DNA of 34,178 nucleotides from the NCBI GenBank assembly GCA_023458095.1, contig JAEXAS010000010.1, positions 1 to 34,178 of the forward strand, in the 5' to 3' direction. The DNA comes from Actinomycetes bacterium. GTDB taxonomy: Bacteria; Actinomycetota; Actinomycetes; Propionibacteriales; Propionibacteriaceae. The position numbers were made by a program, and so were the translations under genes. Below the pieces are notes generated by a model. It made no database searches. It was not told where the DNA came from and worked only from the letters and a program-made list of their open reading frames with translations. Positions within the stretch are counted from its first letter, which is position 1. Each line of letters opens with the position of its first letter. This document shows positions 1 to 6,734 of the stretch, in pieces.

Positions 1-52
1 GGGGTAGGTCCGGTGCTCTGATACAGCGCACGGTCAGGGGGCGGTGGTGGCA

Positions 53-58
53 TACGCT
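53..58 (+). promoter_or_regulatory. -10 box of a leaderless promoter
   Basis: TACGCT lies seven bases before the ATG at 66 and no Shine-Dalgarno sequence is present. This fits the leaderless pattern seen at many genes in this window. No clear -35 box is visible. Confidence 0.45.
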
Positions 59-65
59 GCCGGGC

Positions 66-1010
66 ATGTCTGATCCGTTGGCGAACCTGAAGATCATCCC
101 CGCACCGCAGGTGCGTGACCGCATCGATATGGCTGGAGCGATCCGCGCCCTGCGGGCGGTGCTCGCCGACGGGTTCGACCCCGAGACCGACCAGCACCGG
201 GCCGTGGCGCACTACCGCAACGGCCAGTTGCTCATGATGCCGGCCGATTTCGGCGGCTATGCCGGGCAGAAGTTGGCCACCGTCGCCCCGGACAATCCCG
301 GACGCGGTCTGGACCGGATCCAGGCGGTTTACGTGCTGTTCGACGCCATCACCCTCACCCCGGTGGCGCTGATCGACGGCACCGAAATCACCAGCCTGCG
401 TACCCCGGCTTTGGCGGCGGCCATGTTGGACGTGGTCGCGGTTCCCGAGGCGTCCACGCTGGTCATCTTCGGAACCGGTCCGCAGGGAATCCGGCACGTC
501 GAGGCCGTCTCGGCGGTGCGTCCGATCCAGCGAGTGCGCTTTGTCGGACGCGACCAGCAGCGTGCCGAGGCCGCCGTCGCCGCTGTGGCCGATATGGGTC
601 TGGACGTCGCGGTCGGCAGCGTCGAGGATGCCTTGGGCGCCGACATCGTGGTGTGTGCCACCTCTGCGCGTGAGCCGATCCTGGACGATGCGCTGATCCA
701 GCCGCACACCGCCGTGGCAGCCATTGGTTCCCATGAAGCGCAGGTCCGGGAACTGCCCGCAGCGCTGATGGGACGCTCGCAGGTCATCGTGGAATCAGAC
801 CGGGTGGCACGCACCGAAGCCGGCGATGTGGTGATGGCGGTTGCCGAAGGACACCTCAGCTTTGCGGACGTGGTGCCGATGTCGGCCCTGGTTCGCGGCG
901 CGGCGGAGGTGGACTGGAGTCGTCCGCGAGTGGTCAAAACCTGTGGCATGGGTTGGCAAGATCTCGCCATCGCCCAGGCGGTCATGGACGAATCCGAGGC
1001 CGCCCGCTAG
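66..1010 (+). CDS. Ornithine cyclodeaminase / mu-crystallin family protein
   Basis: This 314-residue protein has the length and layout of the ornithine cyclodeaminase/mu-crystallin family. An N-terminal substrate and dimer region is followed by a Rossmann NAD(P) fold whose nucleotide loop reads FGTGPQGIRHVEAV near residue 135. The sequence LRTPALAAA, near residue 115, matches the family's conserved (S/T)xxRT(A/P)A segment. Members include ornithine cyclodeaminase, alanine dehydrogenase, ketimine reductase and siderophore or amino-acid synthases, so the substrate cannot be fixed here. The ATG at 66 is supported by a leaderless -10 box. The gene converges on the thiolase-like gene and the two stop codons overlap in one CTAG. 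No partner biosynthetic genes lie nearby. Confidence 0.85.
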   Translation: MSDPLANLKIIPAPQVRDRIDMAGAIRALRAVLADGFDPETDQHRAVAHYRNGQLLMMPADFGGYAGQKLATVAPDNPGRGLDRIQAVYVLFDAITLTPVALIDGTEITSLRTPALAAAMLDVVAVPEASTLVIFGTGPQGIRHVEAVSAVRPIQRVRFVGRDQQRAEAAVAAVADMGLDVAVGSVEDALGADIVVCATSAREPILDDALIQPHTAVAAIGSHEAQVRELPAALMGRSQVIVESDRVARTEAGDVVMAVAEGHLSFADVVPMSALVRGAAEVDWSRPRVVKTCGMGWQDLAIAQAVMDESEAAR

Positions 1011-2170
1011 ACCCCGAAGATGTGGGTCAGGACGGTGCTCCCGGCGCCGCCGACGCTTTGCAGCAGGCCGATCCGCGGATCGGGAAGCTGGTTCGCACCG
1101 GCCGTTCCGGTGAGCTGCTGCACGATCTCGCAGGTCTGATAGATCGCCGAGGCGCCGATTGGATGCCCCCGGCCCTTCAGGCCACCCATGGTGGAGATCG
1201 GAACGGAGCCGTTGCGAAAGATCTCGCCGTCGGCGGCCAGCCGCCAGCCCTGGCCCGGTTCGGCGAAACCGACGGCCTCGAGAATCAGCGCCGCCATGAT
1301 GGAGAAGGCGTCGTGGACCTCGAACAGATCGATGTCACGGCGATGCACATTCGCCCTCTTGAAGGCCGAGCGTGCCGAGCGTGCCGAGGCCTCCAGCCGC
1401 AGTGGGTCGGGGCGATCATCGACGCGGAAGCGATCAGTCACCACACTGGCGGCCAGCATCTTCACCGGCTGGTGGTGGAAGGCGCGCGCCTGATCGGTGC
1501 GGGTGAGCACCACGGCGGCCGCTCCGTCACAGATCGGAGCCGCGTCGAAGCGGCGCAACGGCGCCGACACGATGGGGGCGGCATCAATGGTGTCCTTGGT
1601 GATCGTGCGGTCGTGGAACAGCGCATTGGGGTTGCCGTTGGCGTTGGCGTGGGCGTTCAACGCAAACCCGTCAAAGTCATCGATCCGACGCCCGTAGCGC
1701 TCCAAATAGAGCTGCATCAGCCGGGCGTTGGTGTTCAGCAGGGTGGCCCCGGACGGCACCTCCAACTCGGCGTCCAATCCCTTGGCCAGCGCCGAAATCA
1801 CCTGGTCACGGTCGGTGCTCATCTTCTCCACACCCAGCGCCACGGCAGTCTCAGCCTGCCCGGAGGCGACCGCCAAGTAGGCCATGCGCAGCGCGGCCGC
1901 TCCGGTGGCGGTGGCCGCCCGTACCTGAAGCGCCTCGGCCCAGCGCAGTCCGGCCTCGTCGGCGATCAGGGCAGCGAGGTGCTTTTGGCCCTGCAACTCG
2001 TCGGCCAGCATGTTGCCGACGAAGATGGCGTCGACCTCTTCGACGCCGGCGTCGGCCATGGCTCGACGGGTGGCCTCCGCGCCGAGTTGGCGAAGACTCA
2101 ACGGGCTGGACGCGACCACCGGCACCTGGCCGATCCCCACAATGCTGACCTCGGCCCCACATTCGCCCAT
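1007..2170 (-). CDS. Thiolase-like protein lacking the nucleophilic cysteine
   Basis: This 387-residue protein is a thiolase-fold protein of the SCP-x/acetyl-CoA acetyltransferase-like type. The C-terminal half carries EVHDAF, a GGLKGRGHPIGAS histidine motif and a VGGAGSTVL ending, all typical of this branch. At the position of the N-terminal ACASG nucleophile motif it reads ATATG, so Thr87 replaces the catalytic Cys. The codons there (GCC ACC GCC ACC GGA on the minus strand) are unambiguous. Classical thiolysis or Claisen condensation is therefore doubtful. A structural, acyl-binding or altered role is more likely. The start at 2170 is preferred over an upstream one because AAGGTGG precedes it at good spacing. 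No DUF35 partner, often found beside such proteins, is present here. Confidence 0.8.
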   Translation of the reverse strand: MGECGAEVSIVGIGQVPVVASSPLSLRQLGAEATRRAMADAGVEEVDAIFVGNMLADELQGQKHLAALIADEAGLRWAEALQVRAATATGAAALRMAYLAVASGQAETAVALGVEKMSTDRDQVISALAKGLDAELEVPSGATLLNTNARLMQLYLERYGRRIDDFDGFALNAHANANGNPNALFHDRTITKDTIDAAPIVSAPLRRFDAAPICDGAAAVVLTRTDQARAFHHQPVKMLAASVVTDRFRVDDRPDPLRLEASARSARSAFKRANVHRRDIDLFEVHDAFSIMAALILEAVGFAEPGQGWRLAADGEIFRNGSVPISTMGGLKGRGHPIGASAIYQTCEIVQQLTGTAGANQLPDPRIGLLQSVGGAGSTVLTHIFGV

Positions 2171-2259
2171 GGCCCCACCTTTCTCCGACGTGGGGCCGAT
2201 GCTATTGCACGCCGCCATCCAACAGGGGAGGGGCGGCCTCAGTCGAGGACATGAATGGG

Positions 2260-2265
2260 TAGGCT
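2260..2265 (+). promoter_or_regulatory. -10 box of leaderless ahcY promoter
   Basis: TAGGCT is followed by exactly six bases and the GTG start at 2272, so transcription probably begins at or next to the start codon. There is no ribosome-binding site. Confidence 0.6.
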
Positions 2266-2271
2266 GCTGGG

Positions 2272-3687
2272 GTGGATTATCGCGTTGCAGACCTTGCCCT
2301 GGCCGCCTCGGGGCGGGAACAAATCACCCTCGCCGAGCACGAGATGCCAGGCCTGATGGCCCTTCGGGAGCGTTATCGGGAAAGCAAACCGCTACACGGT
2401 GCGCGAATCGCGGGCTCTCTGCACATGACGGTGCAGACCGCAGTGCTGATCGAAACCCTGGTGGAGTTGGGTGCGCAGGTGCGCTGGGCATCGTGCAACA
2501 TCTTCTCCACCCAGGACGAGGCCGCCGCCGCCATCGTGGTCGGTCCTGGGGGCACGCCTGAGGACCTCCGCGGGGTTCCGGTGTTCGCCTGGAAGGGTGA
2601 GTCTCTGCCCGACTACTGGTGGTGCACCGAGCAGATCCTGGATTGGGGCCCGACCGAGCCCAACATGATCCTGGACGACGGCGGCGATGCGACCTTGCTG
2701 GTTCACAAAGGTGTCGAGTTCGCCAAGGCTGGCGCCGTGCCCGCTGCCAGCCCCGACGACTCTGAGGAGTATGCCGTCCTGCTGGGGCGCCTGGCTGAGT
2801 CCACGCTGGACTGGCAGCGCGTGGCCCAGTCGATCTTCGGTGTGACCGAGGAGACCACCACTGGGGTGCATCGGCTCTACGACATGGCCCGGCACAACGC
2901 CCTGCTGTTCCCGGCGATCAACGTCAATGACTCGGTCACCAAGTCCAAGTTCGACAACCGCTACGGCATCCGGCATTCCCTCATCGACGGCATCAACCGG
3001 GCCACCGATGTTCTGATCGGTGGCAAGACCGCCGTCGTGTGCGGCTACGGCGATGTGGGCAAGGGCTGTGCAGCATCCCTGGCCGGTCAAGGTGCGCGCG
3101 TGATCGTGACCGAGGTTGACCCGATCTGCGCCTTGCAGGCCGCCATGGACGGCTACCAAGTCGCCACCCTGGACGATGTGGTGGCCGAAGCTGACATCTT
3201 CATCACCGCGACCGGCTGCTTGAAGGTGATCACCGCTGACCAGATGAGCCGAATGAAGCACCTGGCGATCGTGGGCAATATCGGCCATTTCGACAATGAG
3301 ATCGATATGGCTGGATTGGCCCAGCTGCCCGGCGTCACGCGAACCACCATCAAGCCGCAGGTGGACCGGTGGAACTTCGCCGATGGGCATTCCGTCGTCG
3401 TGCTCAGCGAGGGACGGCTGCTGAACCTGGGCAATGCCACCGGACATCCCAGCTTCGTGATGAGCACCTCCTTCGCCAACCAGGTGCTCGCTCAGATCGA
3501 GTTGTTCACCCGTCCGGAGGCCTATCCGATCGGGGTGCACACCTTGTCCAAGGAACTCGACGAGTATGTTGCCCGTCTGCACCTGGACGCCCTGGGCGTG
3601 CACCTGAGCGAGCTCACTGCCGAACAGGCCGACTACCTCGGGGTGCCGGTGGCGGGGCCGTTCAAGAGTGAGTTGTACCGCTACTGA
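2272..3687 (+). CDS. ahcY: Adenosylhomocysteinase
   Basis: The product is S-adenosyl-L-homocysteine hydrolase, which splits SAH into adenosine and homocysteine in the cytosolic methyl cycle. At 471 residues it matches the long bacterial form. The N-terminal substrate domain includes GSLHMTVQTAVLIETL and WASCNIFSTQDEAAAA. The NAD-binding domain carries GYGDVGKGCAASL. NDSVTKSKFDNRYG forms the conserved substrate and lysine region, and the protein ends in SELYRY like the family's C-terminal Lys/Tyr tail, which reaches into the neighbouring subunit. The GTG start is supported by the leaderless -10 box immediately upstream. It is monocistronic, with no metK or metF beside it. I see no defects. Confidence 0.97.
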   Translation: MDYRVADLALAASGREQITLAEHEMPGLMALRERYRESKPLHGARIAGSLHMTVQTAVLIETLVELGAQVRWASCNIFSTQDEAAAAIVVGPGGTPEDLRGVPVFAWKGESLPDYWWCTEQILDWGPTEPNMILDDGGDATLLVHKGVEFAKAGAVPAASPDDSEEYAVLLGRLAESTLDWQRVAQSIFGVTEETTTGVHRLYDMARHNALLFPAINVNDSVTKSKFDNRYGIRHSLIDGINRATDVLIGGKTAVVCGYGDVGKGCAASLAGQGARVIVTEVDPICALQAAMDGYQVATLDDVVAEADIFITATGCLKVITADQMSRMKHLAIVGNIGHFDNEIDMAGLAQLPGVTRTTIKPQVDRWNFADGHSVVVLSEGRLLNLGNATGHPSFVMSTSFANQVLAQIELFTRPEAYPIGVHTLSKELDEYVARLHLDALGVHLSELTAEQADYLGVPVAGPFKSELYRY

Positions 3688-3725
3688 GCCGGTTCAGGAC
3701 CTGACCTGTACTCCTCGCGGAGCCG

Positions 3726-4223
3726 TCAGCCGCGCGGAATCTCGAAACGCGACAGGGTGGCCTTGCCCTCGTCGAGGTTCTTCCACTTGCCGCGGAAGGT
3801 CAGCACCGCCAACCCGCAGGTGGGGAACTTCTTGGCGACTCGCTCGGTGAGCTCATTGGGCTTGGCCAAGGTGAGGATCAACTCCGACAAGGTGGGCTGA
3901 TGGCCGATGAGGACCACCGTGGAGTCAGACTCCTTGAAGCCCTGGATCAAGCTGAGCAACTCTCCTGGCCAGGCGTGGTAGATCGACTCGGAATAGCGAA
4001 CCCGGTCACATTCGGCGCCGCCGTCCTGGGCGCCCTCCCAGGTCAGCCGAACCCGAGTCGCTGCGGAGGCCAGCACCTTGTCGATGGTGTACCCGGCCAG
4101 AATCTCGCCAGCGGCCACGGCATCGCGCTCACCGCGCTCGGAGAGCGGTCGTCGCTGATCGGACTCCGTGGTCTGCCAAGAGGACTTCGCGTGGCGGAGC
4201 ACGATGAGCGTCTTTGTTGCCAT
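3726..4223 (-). CDS. SixA-like histidine phosphatase
   Basis: This 165-residue protein belongs to the histidine phosphatase (phosphoglycerate-mutase-like) superfamily, SixA branch. The catalytic motif is LRHAKSSW near residue 8 (RHA instead of RHG, typical of SixA), followed by RPLSERGERDA. The second catalytic histidine is in LIGHQPTLSEL. SixA proteins dephosphorylate phosphohistidine in signalling proteins, but actinobacterial members are poorly defined and the substrate here is unknown. The ATG is preceded by TAGGAT at 4230-4235 on the minus strand with a six-base gap, which suggests a leaderless transcript. It lies downstream of the DUF3039 gene in the same direction but probably has its own promoter. 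Confidence 0.85.
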   Translation of the reverse strand: MATKTLIVLRHAKSSWQTTESDQRRPLSERGERDAVAAGEILAGYTIDKVLASAATRVRLTWEGAQDGGAECDRVRYSESIYHAWPGELLSLIQGFKESDSTVVLIGHQPTLSELILTLAKPNELTERVAKKFPTCGLAVLTFRGKWKNLDEGKATLSRFEIPRG

Positions 4224-4229
4224 GGGCTC

Positions 4230-4235
4230 ATCCTA
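4230..4235 (-). promoter_or_regulatory. -10 box of leaderless SixA-like gene
   Basis: On the minus strand TAGGAT stands six bases before the ATG at 4223, with no Shine-Dalgarno sequence. The rest of the 97-base gap to the DUF3039 gene shows no gene. Confidence 0.5.
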
Positions 4236-4320
4236 AATGGCAGCACCGAGGTGTGGGCAATGGTCGAAAAATCAGGCCAGCCGAATGCTCGACACGGTCG
4301 ACGGTGATCGGGTCGCTGGC

Positions 4321-4578
4321 CTACTCGTCGCCCTTCATCGACTCCCAGATCTCCTTGCACTCCGGGCAAACCGGGTAGCGATCAGGGTTGCGCGAAGGCA
4401 CCCAGACCTTTCCGCACAGCGCGATCACCGGGGTGCCCATGACCATGGCCTCGGTCAGCTTGGCCTTGGGGACGTAGTGAGAGAAACGCTCGTGGTCGCC
4501 CTCGTCGGGGATCGGGAGCGTGCGCTCCTCAGTGCGTTCCTTGACGATGGTCACCGTCTGCGGCTGTTCAGTGGTCAT
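4321..4578 (-). CDS. DUF3039 family small zinc-ribbon-like protein
   Basis: This 85-residue actinobacterial protein matches DUF3039. An N-terminal acidic/basic segment is followed by MGTPVIALCGKVWVPSRNPD and YPVCPECKEIWE. The three cysteines (one in ALCGK, two in VCPEC) suggest a metal-binding knuckle. Function is unknown. The start is placed at 4578 because GAGGTGA precedes that ATG at normal spacing. The same frame stays open far upstream (to about 5277), but that part only mirrors the MFS gene. It is divergent from the MFS gene. Confidence 0.85.
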   Translation of the reverse strand: MTTEQPQTVTIVKERTEERTLPIPDEGDHERFSHYVPKAKLTEAMVMGTPVIALCGKVWVPSRNPDRYPVCPECKEIWESMKGDE

Positions 4579-4711
4579 GGTCTGCTCACCTCGGAGAAGT
4601 TGCATAGTGATGCCTACCGTACCCAACGCCACGACCTGCGCCGGTGAAGAACTCGACCTCCTGATCGAAGGTTGACCGGTTCGGCTCGACCCGCAGTCGC
4701 AGAATTCGGCA

Positions 4712-4717
4712 TAGGCT
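4712..4717 (+). promoter_or_regulatory. -10 box upstream of MFS/marR operon
   Basis: TAGGCT lies in the divergent gap between the DUF3039 and MFS genes. The MFS start is 62 bases further on with its own ribosome-binding site, so this would be a leadered promoter. The -35 region is not obvious. Confidence 0.4.
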
Positions 4718-4779
4718 CGTGCGATCCGGGAACGCTGAGTGCGAATCGCCCGGTGCTCGGCGAGCCAGAGAGGACGGGC

Positions 4780-6180
4780 GTGGACGCAGATCAGCCGCAG
4801 CGCCGACCATCGACGCCTCTGGTCGTGGGGCTGCTGCTGTGCGTGGTGGCCATCGCGTTCGAGCAGATCGCGGTCGTGACCGCGATGCCGGCGGCCGAAG
4901 CCGATCTCGGTGATCTTGATCTGTATGCCTGGGCCTTCACCGCCTTCGTCATTGCCCAGATCGTGGCCATCGTCGCGGCCGGTCGGGCCAGCGACAAGAT
5001 CGGTCCGAAGGTGCCGCTGGTGGTGGGTTTCATCGTCTTCGCCGCCGGTCTCCTGGTCGCCGGTTCGGCGCCGAGCATGGCCGTACTGCTGGTGGGTCGC
5101 TTCATTCAGGGGCTTGGCGGCGGCACCATGAATCTGGCGGTCATGGTGTTGGTCGCCCGACTGTTCGACGGACGGCAGCGGGCGGTCATGATGACCTGGA
5201 TGTCGATGGCCTGGATGCTGCCGGCCTTCATCGGCCCGCCGATCGCGGGATTGTTGAGTACCCAGTGGAGTTGGCATTGGGTCTTCTACTCCGTCCTGCC
5301 GCTCATGGCGGTGGGTGGCCTGTTGATCCTGGTTCCGCTGTTGCGAGCCGACCTGTCACCGGAGCCTGTTGCGAGCACCCCTCGACGTGGCCTTCCGGTC
5401 CTGCTGGCTGCGCCGCTGGTGGCGTTGGGGGTCGCGGCGATTCAAGTCGCCGGGCAGCGGCTGGAAATCGGGTCGCTGCCGTGGCTGATCGGCGGGGTCG
5501 TGTTGTTAGTACTGGGGTTGCCGACACTGCTGCCGCGTGGCTATCGAGTGCTGGGGGTCGGGCTAGCAGCGAATGTGAATACCCGCCTGCTGATCACCGG
5601 AGCATTCTTCGGCGCTGAGACTTTCATGACTTTGATGCTCACCCGAGCCGAAGGGCTGGAGTTGACCATCGCAGGCCTAGCTCTGACCGTGGGCTCGGCT
5701 GGCTGGGCGGTCGGTTCCTGGCTGCAGTCGCGGCCCTGGCTGATGCTGCGTCGTGACCAGATCGTCAGCGTCGGCGGTGTCGCGACGGCCGCCGGCCTGG
5801 CGATGGTGGCGGTGGCCGCGTGGTTCCCCGGGCACTTGCTGTGGGCGGTGGTCCTTGGTTGGGTGATCGGAGGCCTGGGTATGGGGCTGCAGATGTCCAG
5901 TACCAATCTGGTGGTGATGGAACTCTCTGCTCCGGTCGAACTCGGGGCGAACACGTCGTCGCTGCAGGTGGGGGAGGCGCTGGGAAGTTCGGTGGTGGCA
6001 GGCCTGGCCGGCACCATCTTCGCCACGGCGAGTGCTGCGGACGCCGCGCTGCTCTCCGGAGCCGTCTTCGGCCCGATCTACACCGCCATGGCCTTGGTAG
6101 CGGTCCTGGGACTGCTGGCTTCGCTGCGGATCGGCCCGGTCGTGAACCATTCGATTGATAACATCTCGACATCGAGATAA
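4780..6180 (+). CDS. MFS transporter, multidrug-efflux type
   Basis: This 466-residue membrane protein belongs to the major facilitator superfamily. It has many hydrophobic helices and a loop 2-3 motif A, GRASDKIGPKVP, near residue 70. LVGRFIQGLGGG near residue 108 resembles the EmrB/QacA drug:H+ antiporter branch. The GTG at 4780 is chosen because GAGAGGA lies just upstream; the 36 residues before it in the open frame are polar and unlike MFS N termini. The gene is followed at once by a MarR-family gene whose probable operator overlaps its 3' end. This suggests drug- or phenolic-responsive efflux, but the substrate is not determinable. Confidence 0.87.
   Translation: MDADQPQRRPSTPLVVGLLLCVVAIAFEQIAVVTAMPAAEADLGDLDLYAWAFTAFVIAQIVAIVAAGRASDKIGPKVPLVVGFIVFAAGLLVAGSAPSMAVLLVGRFIQGLGGGTMNLAVMVLVARLFDGRQRAVMMTWMSMAWMLPAFIGPPIAGLLSTQWSWHWVFYSVLPLMAVGGLLILVPLLRADLSPEPVASTPRRGLPVLLAAPLVALGVAAIQVAGQRLEIGSLPWLIGGVVLLVLGLPTLLPRGYRVLGVGLAANVNTRLLITGAFFGAETFMTLMLTRAEGLELTIAGLALTVGSAGWAVGSWLQSRPWLMLRRDQIVSVGGVATAAGLAMVAVAAWFPGHLLWAVVLGWVIGGLGMGLQMSSTNLVVMELSAPVELGANTSSLQVGEALGSSVVAGLAGTIFATASAADAALLSGAVFGPIYTAMALVAVLGLLASLRIGPVVNHSIDNISTSR
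6163..6178. promoter_or_regulatory. Perfect palindrome, probable MarR operator
   Basis: ATCTCGA-CA-TCGAGAT is a perfect 7+2+7 inverted repeat. It overlaps the last codons of the MFS gene and ends 15 bases before the MarR start. MarR-family operators are commonly 16-18 base palindromes of this shape. I did not find a second copy upstream of the MFS gene. Confidence 0.55.
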
Positions 6181-6193
6181 CCCCGGGGGTGTC

Positions 6194-6682
6194 ATGGATG
6201 AGGTGGATGAGATTCTCGCGTCGTGGGCGCGGGAACTGCCCGAACTCGACACCGAACCGCTAGCCAGCTTCTCTCGAATCAGCCGGCTGGCTCGCCACCT
6301 GGATCGGGCCCGCAGTGAGGCTTTCGCCGCCCAGGAGCTGGAGATCTGGGAATTCGACGTGTTGGCCGCACTGCGTCGCCAAGGCCCGCCCTATGAGGCT
6401 TCGCCAGGGGACCTGATCCACGAAACGCTCTCGACCTCGGGCACGATGACCAACCGGGTGAACCGTCTTGAGGCCCGCGGACTGGTCGTCCGGCTGCCTA
6501 ATGTCGCCGATCGTCGAGGTGTACGGGTGCGCCTCACCGAGGAAGGCCGACAGCGCGTCCAGGCGGCTCTGACGGACCTGTTGGACTTTGAACGATCCCT
6601 GCTGGCCGGCATCCCGGTCGCGTCCCGGCGAGAGCTGGCCGACATTCTGCGTCAACTCTTGGCCCCGTTCGAGGGTTCCTGA
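6194..6682 (+). CDS. MarR family transcriptional regulator
   Basis: This 162-residue winged-helix repressor has the MarR plan: dimerisation helices at both ends around a recognition helix (LSTSGTMTNRVNRLEARGLV) and a wing with the signature NVADRRGVRVRLTEEG. Such proteins are dimers that leave DNA when they bind small aromatic ligands. The ATG at 6194 is preferred to an upstream ATG at 6155 that lies inside the MFS gene. The palindrome at 6163-6178 lies directly before the gene, which suggests autoregulation and control of the adjacent exporter. Confidence 0.9.
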   Translation: MDEVDEILASWARELPELDTEPLASFSRISRLARHLDRARSEAFAAQELEIWEFDVLAALRRQGPPYEASPGDLIHETLSTSGTMTNRVNRLEARGLVVRLPNVADRRGVRVRLTEEGRQRVQAALTDLLDFERSLLAGIPVASRRELADILRQLLAPFEGS

Positions 6683-6734
6683 CCGGTACCGATATCGTTG
6701 TATCTGCCCTGGCCATTGACCGTGAAAGCCCCAC

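Noticed and set aside
953..2254. 433-residue plus-strand ORF
   Set aside because: It mirrors the thiolase-like gene; the translation is rich in Gly/Arg/His with no recognisable family motif.
2392..3603. 403-residue minus-strand ORF opposite ahcY
   Set aside because: It is an antisense shadow of a certain gene; His/Gln-rich with no domain pattern.
4579..4779. Second MarR palindrome upstream of the MFS gene
   Set aside because: I looked for ATCTCGA/TCGAGAT here and found none.
4579..5277. N-terminal extension of the DUF3039 frame
   Set aside because: The extension is antisense to the MFS gene and low-complexity His/Arg/Gly; a good ribosome-binding site marks the start at 4578.
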